Below, in pieces: positions 11,499-29,680 of a DNA stretch of 64,000 bases (position 1 is its first letter; each line of letters opens with the position of its first letter). Under the pieces are notes generated by a model. It saw only the letters and a list, made by a program, of their open reading frames with translations, searched no databases and was not told the DNA's origin. The stretch is from Pseudomonas fluorescens (GTDB lineage: Bacteria; Pseudomonadota; Gammaproteobacteria; Pseudomonadales; Pseudomonadaceae): assembly GCF_001307275.1 (NCBI RefSeq), contig NZ_CP012831.1, positions 1,302,001-1,366,000 of the forward strand, read 5' to 3'. A program made the position numbers and the translations under genes.

Positions 11499-11773
11499 TG
11501 GGCCAACTGGTAGAGGGTTTCGCCCTCCTTGACCATGCCCAGTTCATGTCGAGCCCGCTCTTCGACGGTCTCCATGCCTTTTTTCAACTCTGTCACTTCG
11601 GCGTCCATCACCCGATTACGCTCCAGCAGCGCCTCGTTTTCGGCGTGTTGGTCGGCAATTTGCTGAGTCAGGTCGGCCACTTGCGCCAAGCTGCCATTGC
11701 CCACCCACAGGCGGTACTGCAGGCCGGCCAGCAACAGGAGCAAGACAAGAAACAACCAATTGGGACTGCGCAT
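11495..11773 (-). CDS. ftsB: Cell division protein FtsB
   Basis: Small bitopic divisome protein that bridges FtsL and FtsQ and activates septal peptidoglycan synthesis. 92 residues: a short cytoplasmic N-terminus, one membrane helix (residues about 5-22, LFLVLLLLLAGLQY), then a periplasmic coiled coil (LTQQIADQHAENEALLERN). This is the normal FtsB layout, and eno-ftsB-ispD is its conserved neighbourhood. It starts 171 bases downstream of the eno stop. Confidence 0.95.
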   Translation of the reverse strand: MRSPNWLFLVLLLLLAGLQYRLWVGNGSLAQVADLTQQIADQHAENEALLERNRVMDAEVTELKKGMETVEERARHELGMVKEGETLYQLAQ

Positions 11774-11836
11774 CGAATATCAGGTATCCAGTGAAAAAAG
11801 ACCGCCATGCCAAACTTTGAAGCGTCTGATAGCACG

Positions 11837-11857
11837 AAGCCTGGAAGAACCAGGCTT
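11837..11857 (-). terminator. Hairpin between eno and ftsB
   Basis: Perfect 8-bp stem AAGCCTGG / CCAGGCTT with a 5-base loop in the 171-base eno-ftsB gap. There is no T-run after it, so it may be a processing or attenuation element rather than a terminator. Confidence 0.3.
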
Positions 11858-11944
11858 GTGCTTGATAAGGCATCAGATTAGAGGCAAAACCGCCACCATG
11901 GGCGACTTTGCGACCAAACCCGCTGTCTTTTTACCATTTACCGC

Positions 11945-13462
<1,518 letters not shown>

Positions 13463-13480
13463 TTACCGGAGAAAACCGCG

Positions 13481-15983
<2,503 letters not shown>

Positions 15984-16236
15984 TTAAAGCGGTCCGAGCC
16001 GCCGGGGAAAGCGAAGGAAGGCCGAAGCCCCCGATCACCTGCATTAATCACAGTGCACCTTTCAAAAAAACCGCCGCGTTGGGACAGACCGGAAGTGAAA
16101 TCACCGGTACGTTGCTCGCTACACATTTTTTGGAATCGCCCAGCAAAGACTGCTTGGTAATCGGCAACTCCTGCAATTCAGGCGAATCCACAGAAGTTGT
16201 ATCAAGAAGGGAGCGTAGTCTACCGGAAAGCCCCTT

Positions 16237-17565
16237 TCAGCTCAAACCCAGATCTTGGTTTCCTGGCGTCCAGATCAATTGCCAACTGCCATCAGCGGGT
16301 GTGTCGAGCCCGGCCAGGTTGGCCACCGCCAGCAATTGCTCGCCTTGATAGAGCAGCGGCAATCGGCCGCGAACGAACGCCGGCACGCCCTTTTCATTGA
16401 GCAAACGCTTGAGATCACGATGACCACGACTCGCTAACGCCAGCACCTCGCCGCCTTGACGATAGCGCACGCTAACCCGCCCCGCAGGCGGCTGGCCGAT
16501 AAGCACCACCTGACCGTTGCCCGGCAAGGGCAGCGGCAGCGCCGGATCTGCCCAGTCGACGGGGCCTGGCAGCGAACATAGCCAGTGGTCGGATAACCAC
16601 CAGACCCGCCCGGCGGCCCGGTGCAGCTCGCCGCCGGCCAGGCGCCAGATGGGCCGGGCATCGTCCGCGGCATCGCGCAACGAGTCCCAGCCCACCCAGT
16701 GATCGCTGTCGGGCAGCAGGGTCAGGGGTGCCAGCCAGTGGCTCAACGCGTTGCGCTGACGGGCCGGCGACAACGCCCGCAACGGCGCCAGCACCAGCGA
16801 TGGCAGCCCAAGCCAGTCGAACGCATCTGGCGTCACGACCTGGGCCAAGTCGATCCGCGCCAAGTCGTCCAGCAAGCCTTGGCCTTCACCCATGTGTGCA
16901 GCACTTCGGGCCAGGGTCGCCGAGGCTTGCGGCCAGTGTGCGGCCAGCACTGGAAAAACCCGCTGGCGCAGGTAGTTGCGCGCGTACCGGTGATCATCGT
17001 TGGACGGGTCGTCGATCCAGCTCAAGCCCTGTTGCGTCGCATAGGCTTGCAGCTCGGCACGGGACACCTCGAGCAACGGCCGCAGCAGATGCCCCAGACC
17101 CAAAGGTCGCTGCCGTGGCATCGCCGCCAAACCCCTCACCCCTGCCCCCCGCAGCAGGCGAAACAACAAGGTTTCGGCCTGGTCATCACGATGCTGGGCG
17201 GTGAGCAGCACTTCATTGCCATGGAGGGCCGCCACGAACGCGCCATAACGCGCCTCCCGGGCAGCACGCTCGATACTGGCGCCAGGGCGCACTTGTACAT
17301 TCACCACGTCCAGCGGTACGCCAAGAGCCGCACAGACCGAACGGCAATGATCCGGCCACGCCTCGGCCACTGCCTGAAGGCCGTGATGCACATGGATAGC
17401 ACTCAACGCGGGCAGGACGTGGTGTTGCGAAAGGGTCGCGAGCAGGTGCAACAGGACGGTGGAGTCGAGGCCGCCGGAGAAGGCGATGCGCCAGGTGGCG
17501 GCGTTGCGCCAGGGGGATAGCTGTGTGAGGAGCCGGGTGGGCAGGTCGATCCTGGGCTGATTCAT
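16237..17565 (-). CDS. tilS: tRNA(Ile)-lysidine synthase TilS
   Basis: Attaches lysine to cytidine 34 of the CAU-anticodon tRNA-Ile so that it reads AUA. 442 residues. The N-terminal ATP-pyrophosphatase has the SGGLDS loop at 30-35; the middle and C-terminal domains typical of proteobacterial TilS follow. The ATG at 17565 (MNQPRIDLP) is preferred to an upstream in-frame start at 17589. It lies downstream of accA, separated by a REP pair, and upstream of pyrG, the same order as in PAO1. The 15963-16236 stretch downstream shows no gene. Confidence 0.95.
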   Translation of the reverse strand: MNQPRIDLPTRLLTQLSPWRNAATWRIAFSGGLDSTVLLHLLATLSQHHVLPALSAIHVHHGLQAVAEAWPDHCRSVCAALGVPLDVVNVQVRPGASIERAAREARYGAFVAALHGNEVLLTAQHRDDQAETLLFRLLRGAGVRGLAAMPRQRPLGLGHLLRPLLEVSRAELQAYATQQGLSWIDDPSNDDHRYARNYLRQRVFPVLAAHWPQASATLARSAAHMGEGQGLLDDLARIDLAQVVTPDAFDWLGLPSLVLAPLRALSPARQRNALSHWLAPLTLLPDSDHWVGWDSLRDAADDARPIWRLAGGELHRAAGRVWWLSDHWLCSLPGPVDWADPALPLPLPGNGQVVLIGQPPAGRVSVRYRQGGEVLALASRGHRDLKRLLNEKGVPAFVRGRLPLLYQGEQLLAVANLAGLDTPADGSWQLIWTPGNQDLGLS

Positions 17566-17590
17566 AGAAACTGGCCTCACACAAATCAAA

Positions 17591-17681
17591 TGTGGGAGCG
17601 AGCTTGCTCGCGATTGGCGGTGTATCAGTCAACTTATCTGTTGAATGTTAAACCGTTATCGCGAGCAAGCTCGCTCCCACA
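17591..17681. repeat. REP pair (family A) between tilS and accA
   Basis: TGTGGGAGCGAGCTTGCTCG copy at 17591-17614 and its inverse at 17658-17681, with a 43-base spacer. Confidence 0.9.
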
Positions 17682-17700
17682 CAGGGGTACAGCGCTTGGA

Positions 17701-18648
17701 TCAGAGACCGTAGCTCATCAACCGCTCGTAGCGACGGGCCAGCAGCGCGTCGTTGTCGAACTTCTTGAGCATCGACAGCTGGGAACTCAGCTCGGCGCGG
17801 ATCAGTGCCGCCGCCGCAGCCGGGTCGCGGTGGGCGCCGCCCACGGGCTCGTTGATCACTTTGTCGACGATGCCGAGGCCTTTGAGACGCTCGGCGGTAA
17901 TGCCCATGGCCTCGGCGGCATCCGGCGCCTTCTCGGCAGTTTTCCACAGGATCGAGGCGCAGCCTTCCGGCGAGATCACCGCATAAGTGGAATATTGCAG
18001 CATGTTCAACTGGTCGCAGACACCGATGGCCAACGCACCGCCGGAACCACCCTCGCCAATCACGGTGGCGATGATCGGGGTTTTCAGGCGTGCCATGACG
18101 CGCAGGTTCCAGGCAATCGCTTCGCTCTGGTTGCGCTCTTCGGCGTCGATGCCCGGGTAGGCGCCCGGGGTGTCGATGAAGGTCAGGATCGGCATCTTGA
18201 AGCGCTCGGCCATCTCCATCAGGCGGCACGCCTTGCGGTAGCCTTCCGGACGCGGCATGCCGAAGTTGCGGCGCACCTTCTCGCGGACTTCGCGGCCTTT
18301 CTGGTGACCGATCACCATCACTGGCTGCTCGTCCAGACGGGCAACGCCGCCGACGATCGCGGCGTCGTCGGAGAAGTGACGGTCGCCATGCAGCTCATCG
18401 AACTCGGTAAAGATGTGGTCGATGTAGTCCAGGGTGTAGGGACGACGCGGGTGACGTGCCAGGCGAGCGATCTGCCAGCTGGTGAGCTTGCCGAAGATGT
18501 CTTCGGTCAGCGTGCGGCTTTTGTCCTGCAGACGAGAGATTTCATCGCCGATATTCAGCGAATTGTCATTACCGACCAAGCGCAACTCTTCGATCTTGGC
18601 TTGCAGGTCGGCGATCGGCTGTTCGAAATCTAGAAAATTCGGGTTCAT
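17701..18648 (-). CDS. accA: Acetyl-CoA carboxylase carboxyltransferase subunit alpha
   Basis: Alpha subunit of the carboxyltransferase that forms malonyl-CoA for fatty acid synthesis; it works with AccD and biotinyl-AccB, which are not in this window. 315 residues. The crotonase-type core has [11 protein letters not shown] near residue 150 and [12 protein letters not shown] near 200. The ATG at 18648 gives the family N-terminus [15 protein letters not shown]; nine upstream in-frame codons are not expected. dnaE ends 149 bases upstream. Confidence 0.97.
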   Translation of the reverse strand: MNPNFLDFEQPIADLQAKIEELRLVGNDNSLNIGDEISRLQDKSRTLTEDIFGKLTSWQIARLARHPRRPYTLDYIDHIFTEFDELHGDRHFSDDAAIVGGVARLDEQPVMVIGHQKGREVREKVRRNFGMPRPEGYRKACRLMEMAERFKMPILTFIDTPGAYPGIDAEERNQSEAIAWNLRVMARLKTPIIATVIGEGGSGGALAIGVCDQLNMLQYSTYAVISPEGCASILWKTAEKAPDAAEAMGITAERLKGLGIVDKVINEPVGGAHRDPAAAAALIRAELSSQLSMLKKFDNDALLARRYERLMSYGL

Positions 18649-18797
18649 AGGCGTCCGTCTTGGGTCGACGTCCAAGAGAGCTTGGGCCGGCCGGTTGTCT
18701 ATTCGCGCCTACCTTAAGGGAGAGGCGCGTTCAGGTCGAGATTAAAAATTCAGGTCGAGATCAGGGGCATTCCGGTTTCAACAGTGGCCCCTGGCCG

Positions 18798-22319
<3,522 letters not shown>

Positions 22320-22349
22320 AGTGATCCTGCGTTAAGTCATGAAAACAAC

Positions 22350-22372
22350 AAGGCCCGGATTGTACCGGGCCT
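22350..22372 (-). terminator. Terminator-like hairpin between rnhB and dnaE
   Basis: Perfect 9-bp stem AAGGCCCGG / CCGGGCCTT, then TGTTGTTTT on the minus strand. It would end transcripts from the lpx-rnhB operon just before dnaE. Confidence 0.7.
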
Positions 22373-22424
22373 TGGGTAAAACATCAGCCTGCAACCCATA
22401 CCGCTCTTTGAAGCGATTGAATCC

Positions 22425-22515
22425 GTGGCGAGGGAGCTTGCTCCCGCTGGGCTGCGCAGCTGCCCCCTTCTTATGGGCGCTTCGCACCCAAGCGGGAGCA
22501 AGCTCCCTCGCCACA
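22425..22515. repeat. REP pair (family B), near-perfect inverted copies
   Basis: GTGGCGAGGGAGCTTGCTCC at the left end and its inverse GGAGCAAGCTCCCTCGCCAC at the right end, with inner GGGCTGCGCAGC and GGGCGCTTCGCACCC stems: a complete BIME between rnhB and dnaE. Confidence 0.9.
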
Positions 22516-22520
22516 ATGAG

Positions 22521-23174
22521 TCAGGCGAATCTCTCGCTTTCGATCAAGCCATCACGGGCTTCATAAGCCAGCCGCACCGGGGCGAACGAGCGCCGGTGGA
22601 TCGGCGTCGGCCCCAGGCGCGCCAGGGCTTCCAGATGAACGGGGGTCGGGTAGCCCTTGTGGCTGCCGATGCCGTAGCCTGGGTAGATCAATTCGAAAGC
22701 CGCCATTTCCCGGTCACGACTGACCTTCGCCAGGATCGAGGCCGCCGCGATGGCCGGCACCTTGCCGTCGCCCTGGATGACCGCTTCGGCGCGCATCGAC
22801 AGTTTCGGGCAGCGATTGCCATCGATCATCGCCAGCTTCGGCGTGATGTGCAGGCCCTGCACCGCACGCTGCATGGCGAGCATGGTGGCGTGGAGGATAT
22901 TGAGTTCATCGATCTCTTCGACTTCGGCCCGGGCGATGCACCAGCTCAGGGCTTTCTCGCAGATTTCGTCGTAGAGTTTTTCGCGACGGGCTTCGGTGAG
23001 CTTCTTCGAATCATTGAGCCCCAGGATCGGCCGGTTCGGGTCGAGAATCACCGCCGCCGTCACCACCGCGCCGCACAATGGGCCGCGCCCCACTTCATCG
23101 ACACCGGCCACCAGTTCTTCCACTTCGGCAACCAGGTTGAAGTCCAGGCCCATCTGTAGCTTTACGTTGCTCAT
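22521..23174 (-). CDS. rnhB: Ribonuclease HII
   Basis: Endonuclease that cuts RNA in RNA-DNA hybrids, including single ribonucleotides misinserted in DNA. 217 residues. The catalytic acidic residues are in [12 protein letters not shown] (Asp26 and Glu27) with DSKKL near 55 and the later [17 protein letters not shown] segment. The ATG at 23174 overlaps the lpxB stop as ATGA; an alternative start at 23153 (MGLDF) would be seven residues shorter. Cotranscribed with lpxB. Confidence 0.95.
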   Translation of the reverse strand: MSNVKLQMGLDFNLVAEVEELVAGVDEVGRGPLCGAVVTAAVILDPNRPILGLNDSKKLTEARREKLYDEICEKALSWCIARAEVEEIDELNILHATMLAMQRAVQGLHITPKLAMIDGNRCPKLSMRAEAVIQGDGKVPAIAAASILAKVSRDREMAAFELIYPGYGIGSHKGYPTPVHLEALARLGPTPIHRRSFAPVRLAYEARDGLIESERFA

Positions 23175-24301
23175 GGTTTTGCGCCAATCAGGGTCAGTAC
23201 CGCGTCAGCCGCCTGGTTGGAGGCATCGCGACGCAGGGTACGGTGAATTTCGTCAAAGCCGCGAGTCTGTTCCTCGCCGCCGTCGATCAAGGGCGAGAGC
23301 GTGCTGGCCAGCGCCTCGGCGGTCGCATCGTCCTGCAGCAGCTCCGGCACCAACAGGCGTTGGGCCAGCAGGTTCGGCAAGGACACGTAGGGGCTCTTGA
23401 CCATGCGCTTGAGAATCCAGAACGTCAGCGGCGCCAGGCGATAAGCGACCACCATCGGGCGTTTGTACAACAACGCCTCAAGGGTAGCAGTGCCGGAGGC
23501 AATCAACACCGCATCACAGGCCGCCAACGCGTCGTGGGAACGGCCGTCGAGCAACGTCACCGGCAAATCGCGACCGACCAGCAGGGCTTCCAGCTGGACG
23601 CGACGCTGCGGGCTGGCACACGGCAGGACAAAACGCACACCAGGGCGCAGCGCCAGAAGGCGTTCGGCGGCGTCGAAAAAAAGGCCACCCAGGCGACTCA
23701 CTTCGCCGCCCCGGCTGCCGGGCATCAAGGCCACCAGCGGCCCGTCGGGCAAGCCCAACGCCTGGCGGGCGGCCTCGCGGTCGGCTTCCAGGGGAATGGT
23801 ATCGGCCAGGGTGTGCCCGACAAACCGCACCGGCACGCCCTTCTCTTCGTAGAACCTGGCCTCGAACGGCAGCAGCGTCAGCATCAGGTCGCAGCCTTCG
23901 CGGATCTTCAGCACCCGCTTCTGCCGCCAGGCCCAGACCGACGGGCTGACGTAGTGCACGGTCTTGATCCCGGCCTGACGCAATTTGAGTTCGATAGTGA
24001 GGGTGAAATCCGGCGCATCGATGCCGATGAACACATCCGGTTTTTCTTCGATCAGGGTCTGGATCAGTTTCTTGCGCCGTGCCAGCAGCTCGCGCAAGCG
24101 ACCGAGCACTTCCACCAGCCCCATCACTGACAGGCGTTCCATCGGAAAATAGGAGGTCAGGCCTTCGGCCTGCATCAACGGCCCACCGACCCCGATGAAC
24201 TCAACCGCGGGGTGCTGCGCCTTGAGCGCTCGCATCAGACCCGCGCCCAGAATGTCACCGGAAGCCTCTCCCGCCACCAGTGCAACGCGCACGTTAGCCA
24301 T
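23171..24301 (-). CDS. lpxB: Lipid-A-disaccharide synthase
   Basis: Joins UDP-2,3-diacylglucosamine and lipid X to form the lipid A disaccharide at the inner-membrane surface. 376 residues, GT19 family, starting [16 protein letters not shown], the family signature. The frame stays open well upstream within lpxA, but the ATG at 24301, just after the lpxA stop, gives the standard length. It is last of the lipid A genes in fabZ-lpxA-lpxB and overlaps rnhB. Confidence 0.96.
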   Translation of the reverse strand: MANVRVALVAGEASGDILGAGLMRALKAQHPAVEFIGVGGPLMQAEGLTSYFPMERLSVMGLVEVLGRLRELLARRKKLIQTLIEEKPDVFIGIDAPDFTLTIELKLRQAGIKTVHYVSPSVWAWRQKRVLKIREGCDLMLTLLPFEARFYEEKGVPVRFVGHTLADTIPLEADREAARQALGLPDGPLVALMPGSRGGEVSRLGGLFFDAAERLLALRPGVRFVLPCASPQRRVQLEALLVGRDLPVTLLDGRSHDALAACDAVLIASGTATLEALLYKRPMVVAYRLAPLTFWILKRMVKSPYVSLPNLLAQRLLVPELLQDDATAEALASTLSPLIDGGEEQTRGFDEIHRTLRRDASNQAADAVLTLIGAKP

Positions 24302-24303
24302 GG

Positions 24304-25080
24304 TCAGCGAGTGATGCCGCGGGTCGAAGACTGGATGGAGTCGCGGAAGATCGCGACTTCCGGGTATTGCGCCGACGCCTCGGCCAGTTCGGCGAGCGCC
24401 TGTTCGACGGTCAGGCCCTGGCGGTACACCACCTTGTAGGCGCGACGCAGGGCTGTAATCGCCTCTTCGCTGAAACCACGACGGCGCATGCCTTCGAAGT
24501 TCATGCTGCGGGCTTCGGCCGGGTTGCCGAACACCGTGACATAGGCCGGGACGTCCTTGCCGATGGCGGTGCCCATGCCAGAGAAGCTGTGGGCGCCGAT
24601 ATGGCAATACTGGTGCACCAGGGTGAACCCGGACAGGATGGCCCAATCGTCCACGTGTACATGGCCGGCCAACGCGGTGTTGTTGACCAGGATGCAGTGG
24701 TTGCCAATCACGCTGTCATGGCCGATGTGTGCGTAAGCCATGATCAGGTTGTGGTCGCCCAGGGTCGTTTCGGAACGATCCTGGACGGTGCCACGGTGAA
24801 TCGTCACGCCTTCGCGGATCACGTTGTGATCGCCGATGACCAGACGGGTTTCTTCACCTTTGTACTTGAGATCGGGCGTGTCCTCGCCTACCGAAGAAAA
24901 CTGGTAGATGCGGTTGTGCCGACCAATCCGGGTCGGCCCCTTGAGAATTACGTGGGGACCGATCACCGTACCCTCGCCGATTTCCACACCTGCGCCGACA
25001 ATCGACCACGGGCCGACCTCGACATCGGCGGCCAGGACGGCCGTCGGATCGATGATTGCGCGAGGGTCAATCAAACTCAT
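24304..25080 (-). CDS. lpxA: Acyl-ACP--UDP-N-acetylglucosamine O-acyltransferase
   Basis: First committed step of lipid A synthesis: transfers 3-hydroxyacyl from ACP to UDP-GlcNAc. 258 residues. The N-terminal two thirds is a left-handed beta helix of hexapeptide repeats (I-G-x-x-x-x periodicity), with the catalytic His near residue 122 (YAHIGHD); a C-terminal helical domain follows. Overlaps fabZ by 4 bases and precedes lpxB by 2 bases, so translation is coupled. Confidence 0.97.
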   Translation of the reverse strand: MSLIDPRAIIDPTAVLAADVEVGPWSIVGAGVEIGEGTVIGPHVILKGPTRIGRHNRIYQFSSVGEDTPDLKYKGEETRLVIGDHNVIREGVTIHRGTVQDRSETTLGDHNLIMAYAHIGHDSVIGNHCILVNNTALAGHVHVDDWAILSGFTLVHQYCHIGAHSFSGMGTAIGKDVPAYVTVFGNPAEARSMNFEGMRRRGFSEEAITALRRAYKVVYRQGLTVEQALAELAEASAQYPEVAIFRDSIQSSTRGITR

Positions 25081-25517
25081 AGTTTGCGTTCCGCACAGAT
25101 GATTTCAGCGGAGCAGACTGGCTTGCCGTCGACCGAAGCCTGGCATTCGAATTTCCAGATCTGGCGCTTGCAACTGATGAACTTGGCTTCGAGGATCAAC
25201 TGGTCGCCCGGGGTGACCGGCTGGCGAAAGCGCAGCTTGTCGGAACCGACGAAGTAATAGAGCGTGCCGTCGGCAGGCTTGACGTCGAGCATTTTGAAAC
25301 CAAGGATCCCGGCAGCCTGGGCCATCGCCTCGATGATCAGGACGCCCGGCATGATTGGATGCGCGGGGAAGTGACCATTGAAGAACGGCTCGTTGATGCT
25401 GACATTCTTATAGGCGCGAATGCGCTTGCCTTCAACGTCCAGGTCCACCACCCGATCCACCAGCAGGAACGGGTAACGGTGAGGCAGGTATTCGCGAATC
25501 TCGTTGATGTCCATCAT
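25077..25517 (-). CDS. fabZ: 3-hydroxyacyl-ACP dehydratase FabZ
   Basis: Dehydrates 3-hydroxyacyl-ACP in fatty acid elongation; it competes with LpxA for the same substrate, which is why they are linked. 146 residues, hot-dog fold. Catalytic His49 in [12 protein letters not shown] and Glu63 in LIIEAMAQ. Two adjacent ATG codons occur (25517 and 25514); the first gives [11 protein letters not shown] as in related proteins. The 105-base gap to lpxD has no clear terminator. Confidence 0.97.
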   Translation of the reverse strand: MMDINEIREYLPHRYPFLLVDRVVDLDVEGKRIRAYKNVSINEPFFNGHFPAHPIMPGVLIIEAMAQAAGILGFKMLDVKPADGTLYYFVGSDKLRFRQPVTPGDQLILEAKFISCKRQIWKFECQASVDGKPVCSAEIICAERKL

Positions 25518-25622
25518 TTCGGGGGGAAGCCTATGTAAAGATTGGGAGCGCACGAGTGACGCGCACTCCGCTAGCAAATCAAGATGCCCTAACGGCTGTG
25601 CACACTTGATATGGAAATGGTA

Positions 25623-26678
25623 TCAGCCATCTGATGAAGCATTGCCGCCAGGGGTCACGTCCCCTACACGCTTTTCCACCTGCTTGAGGCGCCGCGCGAT
25701 GTCGTCGAGCTGGCGGATACGCGCCGCGCTCTTGCGCCATTCGGCTGCCGGTTGCATGGCTGTGCCGGAAGAATAGGCACCCGGCTCGGTAATCGAGTGG
25801 GTCACCATGGTCATCCCGGTCAGGAACACGTTGTCACAGATGTCGATATGGCCCACCAGGCCCACGCCACCGGCGAGCATGCAGTGCTTGCCGATCTTGG
25901 TGCTGCCGGAGATGCCCACGCAGGCGGCCATGGCGGTGTGGTCACCGACCTGGACGTTGTGGGCGATCTGGATCTGGTTGTCGAGCTTGACGCCATTGCC
26001 GATGACCGTGTCGGCCAGGGCCCCGCGGTCGATCGCGGTGTTGACGCCGATTTCCACGTCATCGCCAATGGTGACGCCACCGATCTGGGCGATCTTCTGC
26101 CAGATGCCTTTCTCGTTGGCAAAACCGAACCCTTCGCCACCCAGCACGGCGCCGGACTGGATCACCACCCGCTTGCCGATGCGCACATCGTGGTACAGGG
26201 TGACCCGTGGGGCCAGCCAGCCACCTTCGCCGATCTCGCTGCGTGCGCCAATGACGCAATGGGCACCCAGCGTGACGCCCGCACCAATGCGGGCCGCACT
26301 TTCGATGACCACGAACGGACCGACGCTGGCCGTGGGATCGACCACGGCATCCGCCGCGATCACCGCGCTGGGATGAATACCAGCAGCCGACTTGGGCTTG
26401 GGATCGAACAGATGGGAAATTCGCGCATACGCCAGGTACGGATCGGGCACGATCAGGGCGTCGCCGGCAAACCCTTCGGCATCGGCAGCCTTGAGCAACA
26501 GCGCGGCGGCCCGGCTATCGGCCAGATACTTGCGATACTGAGGATTTGCCAGGAAGCTCAACTGAGCTGGGCCAGCCTCTTGCAAAGTGGCTAGCCCAGT
26601 AATTGCCTTCTCCGGGTCGCCACGCAGGGTGGCGCCGAGGAACTCGGCCAACTGGCCAAGCTTGATGGTCGCTGTCAT
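25623..26678 (-). CDS. lpxD: UDP-3-O-(3-hydroxyacyl)glucosamine N-acyltransferase
   Basis: Third step of lipid A synthesis. 351 residues. An N-terminal uridine-binding domain (residues 1-100) is followed by a long left-handed beta helix of hexapeptide repeats and a C-terminal helix that packs on the trimer (about 310-351). The catalytic histidine is in [12 protein letters not shown] near residue 240. It begins 3 bases after skp, so skp-lpxD are co-transcribed. Confidence 0.97.
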   Translation of the reverse strand: MTATIKLGQLAEFLGATLRGDPEKAITGLATLQEAGPAQLSFLANPQYRKYLADSRAAALLLKAADAEGFAGDALIVPDPYLAYARISHLFDPKPKSAAGIHPSAVIAADAVVDPTASVGPFVVIESAARIGAGVTLGAHCVIGARSEIGEGGWLAPRVTLYHDVRIGKRVVIQSGAVLGGEGFGFANEKGIWQKIAQIGGVTIGDDVEIGVNTAIDRGALADTVIGNGVKLDNQIQIAHNVQVGDHTAMAACVGISGSTKIGKHCMLAGGVGLVGHIDICDNVFLTGMTMVTHSITEPGAYSSGTAMQPAAEWRKSAARIRQLDDIARRLKQVEKRVGDVTPGGNASSDG

Positions 26679-26681
26679 GGA

Positions 26682-27185
26682 TTACTTCAGCTGATTCATG
26701 CGCTCGATAACCTGGCGCGTGATGTCGTATTGAGGCTTGACATCGATCACTGCGCCACGCTCGAACACCAGGTCAAAACCACCTTTCTTGATGACTTCTT
26801 CCACGGCGCTGTCGAGCTTCGGCTTGAGTTGCTTGAGCATTTCGCGGTCGGCAACGGCTTTCGCTTCGTTCAGCTCCTTGGACTGGAACTGGAAGTCACG
26901 GGCCTTTTGCTTGAATTCAAGCTCCAGACGCTCGCGCTCGCCCTGGGCCATCTTGTCGCCACCGGCGACCAGACGATCCTGGATGCCCTTGGCGCTGCTT
27001 TCCAGGCCTTTGAGCTTGGTCAGTTGCGGGCCGAATTTTTTCTCCGCATCCACGGCGTACTTCTTCGCCGCGTCGGATTCCAGCAGGGCCATCTGATAAT
27101 TCAGCACGGCAATCTTCATGTCGGCAAAAGCCGGACCGGCGACCAGTACGGTCGCCAGGAGAACCAATTGAGTCAACTTACGCAC
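26682..27185 (-). CDS. skp: Periplasmic chaperone Skp (OmpH)
   Basis: Trimeric chaperone that holds unfolded outer-membrane proteins on their way to BamA. 167 residues. Signal peptide over about 1-21 (LVLLATVLVAGPAFA), then a lysine- and glutamate-rich helical body that forms the tentacles, from roughly 35 to 120, and a short beta segment. Directly downstream of bamA (45-base gap) and upstream of lpxD, the conserved order. Confidence 0.95.
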   Translation of the reverse strand: MRKLTQLVLLATVLVAGPAFADMKIAVLNYQMALLESDAAKKYAVDAEKKFGPQLTKLKGLESSAKGIQDRLVAGGDKMAQGERERLELEFKQKARDFQFQSKELNEAKAVADREMLKQLKPKLDSAVEEVIKKGGFDLVFERGAVIDVKPQYDITRQVIERMNQLK

Positions 27186-27230
27186 GATGCACTCCTACAA
27201 AATCCATTGTCGTTGTCATGGGTCAGACGC

Positions 27231-29606
27231 TTAGAACGTCTGGCCGAGGGAGAATTGGAACACTTGGGTTTCAGCGTCATCCGGCTTCTTGATCGGCATC
27301 GCCAGCGCGAAACTCAAAGGACCCAGCGCGGTGACCCAAGTCACGCCCACACCGACGGAACTGGCCAGGTTGCTCAGGCTGATGTCGTTGCACTTTGTGT
27401 CGGACTTGGTGCCGTTGGCGTTGGTGGTGTCACTGCAACTTGAATCGAAAACGTTACCCACGTCCCAGAATACCGAGGTACGCAGGGAGCGTTGATCCTT
27501 GACGAACGGCATTGGGAACAGCACCTCAAGGCCACCCTGGATAAGGACATTGCCACCGAACGGCAGTGGATCCTGGTCCGGGTCTCTAATGGTGCCCGGG
27601 TTATTGCCCTGACTCGGCGTACTGCGCGGGCCCAGGGTACTGTCCTTGAAGCCACGTACCGAGTTGAAACCACCGGCGTAGTAATTCTCGTAGAACGGCA
27701 GGCCATCGGTCGAGCCGTAGCCGTCACCATAGCCCAGCTCGGTGTGCAGGCGCATGGTGTAGTTGTCAGACAGCGGCTGGAACAACTGGCCACGGTAGTC
27801 GAGCTTGAAGAACGACAGGTCACTGCCAGGGGTGGTGGTTTCGAACACCAGGCTCTGGGAATGGCCACGGGTCGCCAGCACGCCCTTGTTCAGGGTCGAC
27901 TCGGACCAGCCGGCGGACGCCTTGAAGTTCAGGTAGCTGTCGCCTTCCTTGTTAACGAAGTCGAAGATCTCGTCGACGGTGTAGCGACCGGTGTTGATCT
28001 TGTCCTGCTGGGCGGTGAGGCCGAAGGTCAGGCGCGAGGTCTCGCTGATCGGGTAGCCGATGTTGGCGCCGACACCGTAGCTGTCCACCGCATAGCTGGA
28101 GATGTCAGAGTCCAGCTCGTCGTAGTCGGTGGTGCGGTAGAAGGCGTTGTAGCCCAGGCTCACGCCGTCAGCGGTCCAGTAGGGGTCCACGAAACCGAAG
28201 TTATAGCGGGTCTGGTATTCGCTACGGGTCAAGCCGATGCTGACCTTGTTACCGGTACCCAGGAAGTTGTTCTGGGTGATCGAGCCACCGAGGATCAGGC
28301 CGGCGCTCTGGGCAAAACCGACGCTGGCGGTGATCGAGCCGGAAGCCTGCTCTTCGACGCTGTAGTTCACATCGACCTGGTCATCGACGCCCGGCACGGC
28401 CGGTGTCTCGACGTTGACTTCCTTGAAGAAGCCCAGGCGCTCCAGGCGGGTCTTGGACTGGTCGATCAGGTAGGTCGACGCCCAGCCACCTTCCATCTGG
28501 CGCATTTCACGGCGCAGCACTTCGTCCTCGGACTTGGTGTTGCCACGGAAGTTGATGCGGTTGACGTAGGCACGCTTGCCCGGGTCCACGGCGAACGTGA
28601 TGTCGACGGTGTGGTCTTCATCGTGCGGCTGCGGCACGCCGTTGACGTTGGCGAAGGTGTAGCCCTCGTTACCCAGGCGGCGGGTGATCAGCTCGGAGGT
28701 GGTGGTCATCAGCTTGCGCGAGAACACCTGACCCTTCTGTACCAGCAGCAGCGACTTGACCTGGTCCTCGGGAACCTTCAGGTCACCGCTGAGCTTGACG
28801 TCGCGAACGGTGTACTTCTCGCCTTCGTTGACGTTGACGGTGATGTAGACGTGCTTCTTGTCCGGGGTGATGGACACCTGGGTCGAAGCGATGTCCATGT
28901 TGATGTAGCCACGGTCCAGGTAGTAGGAACGCAGGCGCTCCAGGTCACCGGAGAGCTTTTCACGGGCGTACTTGTCGTCGTTCTTGAAGAACGACAGCCA
29001 GTTGGTGGTCTTGAGTTCGAACAGGTCGATCAGGTCTTCATCCGGGAACACCGTGTTGCCCACCACGTTGATATGCTGGATGGCCGCCACGGTGCCTTCG
29101 TTGATGTTGACCTTCAGGCCGACGCGGTTGCGCGGTTGCGGCACCACTTCGGTGTCGACGGTGGCCGAGTAGCGGCCCTGGGCAACGTACTGGCGCTGCA
29201 GCTCGTTACGCACGCCCTCGAGGGTGGCACGCTGGAAGATCTCGCCTTCGGCCAGGCCGGACTGCTTGAGGCCCTTCATCAGGTCTTCGGTGGAGATCGC
29301 CTTGTTGCCTTCGATCTCGATACTGGCGACCGACGGGCGCTCGACTACCGTGATGACCAGGACATTGCCGTCACGGCCCAGCTGGATATCTTGAAAGAAG
29401 CCGGTCTTGAACAGCGCACGCGTGGATTCCACCAGGCGCCGATCATCCGCCTGCTCGCCGACGTTCAACGGCAAGGCACCAAAGACGCTACCCGCGGAGA
29501 CCCGCTGGAGGCCATTGACGCGAATATCAGAGATAGTGAAGGACTCGGCGTGAACTTCGGCGATCATCAATACGGTGAGAACCGCAGTTAGCAGCAGACG
29601 TTTCAT
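27231..29606 (-). CDS. bamA: Outer membrane protein assembly factor BamA
   Basis: Central component of the BAM complex, which inserts beta-barrel proteins into the outer membrane. 791 residues. Signal peptide about 1-20, then five POTRA domains (about 22-420) and a 16-strand Omp85 barrel ending in FSLGQTF, the usual C-terminal aromatic signal. The VRGF motif (SVRGFKDS) that lies in barrel loop 6 is near residue 660. The ATG at 29606 gives the signal peptide; an earlier frame start at 29633 would add nine residues. Operon: rseP-bamA-skp-lpxD. Confidence 0.97.
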   Translation of the reverse strand: MKRLLLTAVLTVLMIAEVHAESFTISDIRVNGLQRVSAGSVFGALPLNVGEQADDRRLVESTRALFKTGFFQDIQLGRDGNVLVITVVERPSVASIEIEGNKAISTEDLMKGLKQSGLAEGEIFQRATLEGVRNELQRQYVAQGRYSATVDTEVVPQPRNRVGLKVNINEGTVAAIQHINVVGNTVFPDEDLIDLFELKTTNWLSFFKNDDKYAREKLSGDLERLRSYYLDRGYINMDIASTQVSITPDKKHVYITVNVNEGEKYTVRDVKLSGDLKVPEDQVKSLLLVQKGQVFSRKLMTTTSELITRRLGNEGYTFANVNGVPQPHDEDHTVDITFAVDPGKRAYVNRINFRGNTKSEDEVLRREMRQMEGGWASTYLIDQSKTRLERLGFFKEVNVETPAVPGVDDQVDVNYSVEEQASGSITASVGFAQSAGLILGGSITQNNFLGTGNKVSIGLTRSEYQTRYNFGFVDPYWTADGVSLGYNAFYRTTDYDELDSDISSYAVDSYGVGANIGYPISETSRLTFGLTAQQDKINTGRYTVDEIFDFVNKEGDSYLNFKASAGWSESTLNKGVLATRGHSQSLVFETTTPGSDLSFFKLDYRGQLFQPLSDNYTMRLHTELGYGDGYGSTDGLPFYENYYAGGFNSVRGFKDSTLGPRSTPSQGNNPGTIRDPDQDPLPFGGNVLIQGGLEVLFPMPFVKDQRSLRTSVFWDVGNVFDSSCSDTTNANGTKSDTKCNDISLSNLASSVGVGVTWVTALGPLSFALAMPIKKPDDAETQVFQFSLGQTF

Positions 29607-29641
29607 GAAGTCCTTTCTTATTCCAACTGGCAATAAACAAA

Positions 29642-29660
29642 CTGCCGCAAAATGCGGCAG
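29642..29660 (-). terminator. Hairpin between rseP and bamA
   Basis: Perfect 7-bp stem CTGCCGC / GCGGCAG with a 5-base loop, followed on the minus strand by TTTGTTTATTG. May act as an attenuator in the 74-base gap. Confidence 0.45.
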
Positions 29661-29680
29661 ATTCGCAATTCAGCGAAGCG

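Noticed and set aside
27492..29591. 699-codon open frame opposite bamA
   Set aside because: Same artefact of coding on the minus strand; the composition (rich in Val, His, Gly, Gln) is typical of an antisense shadow.
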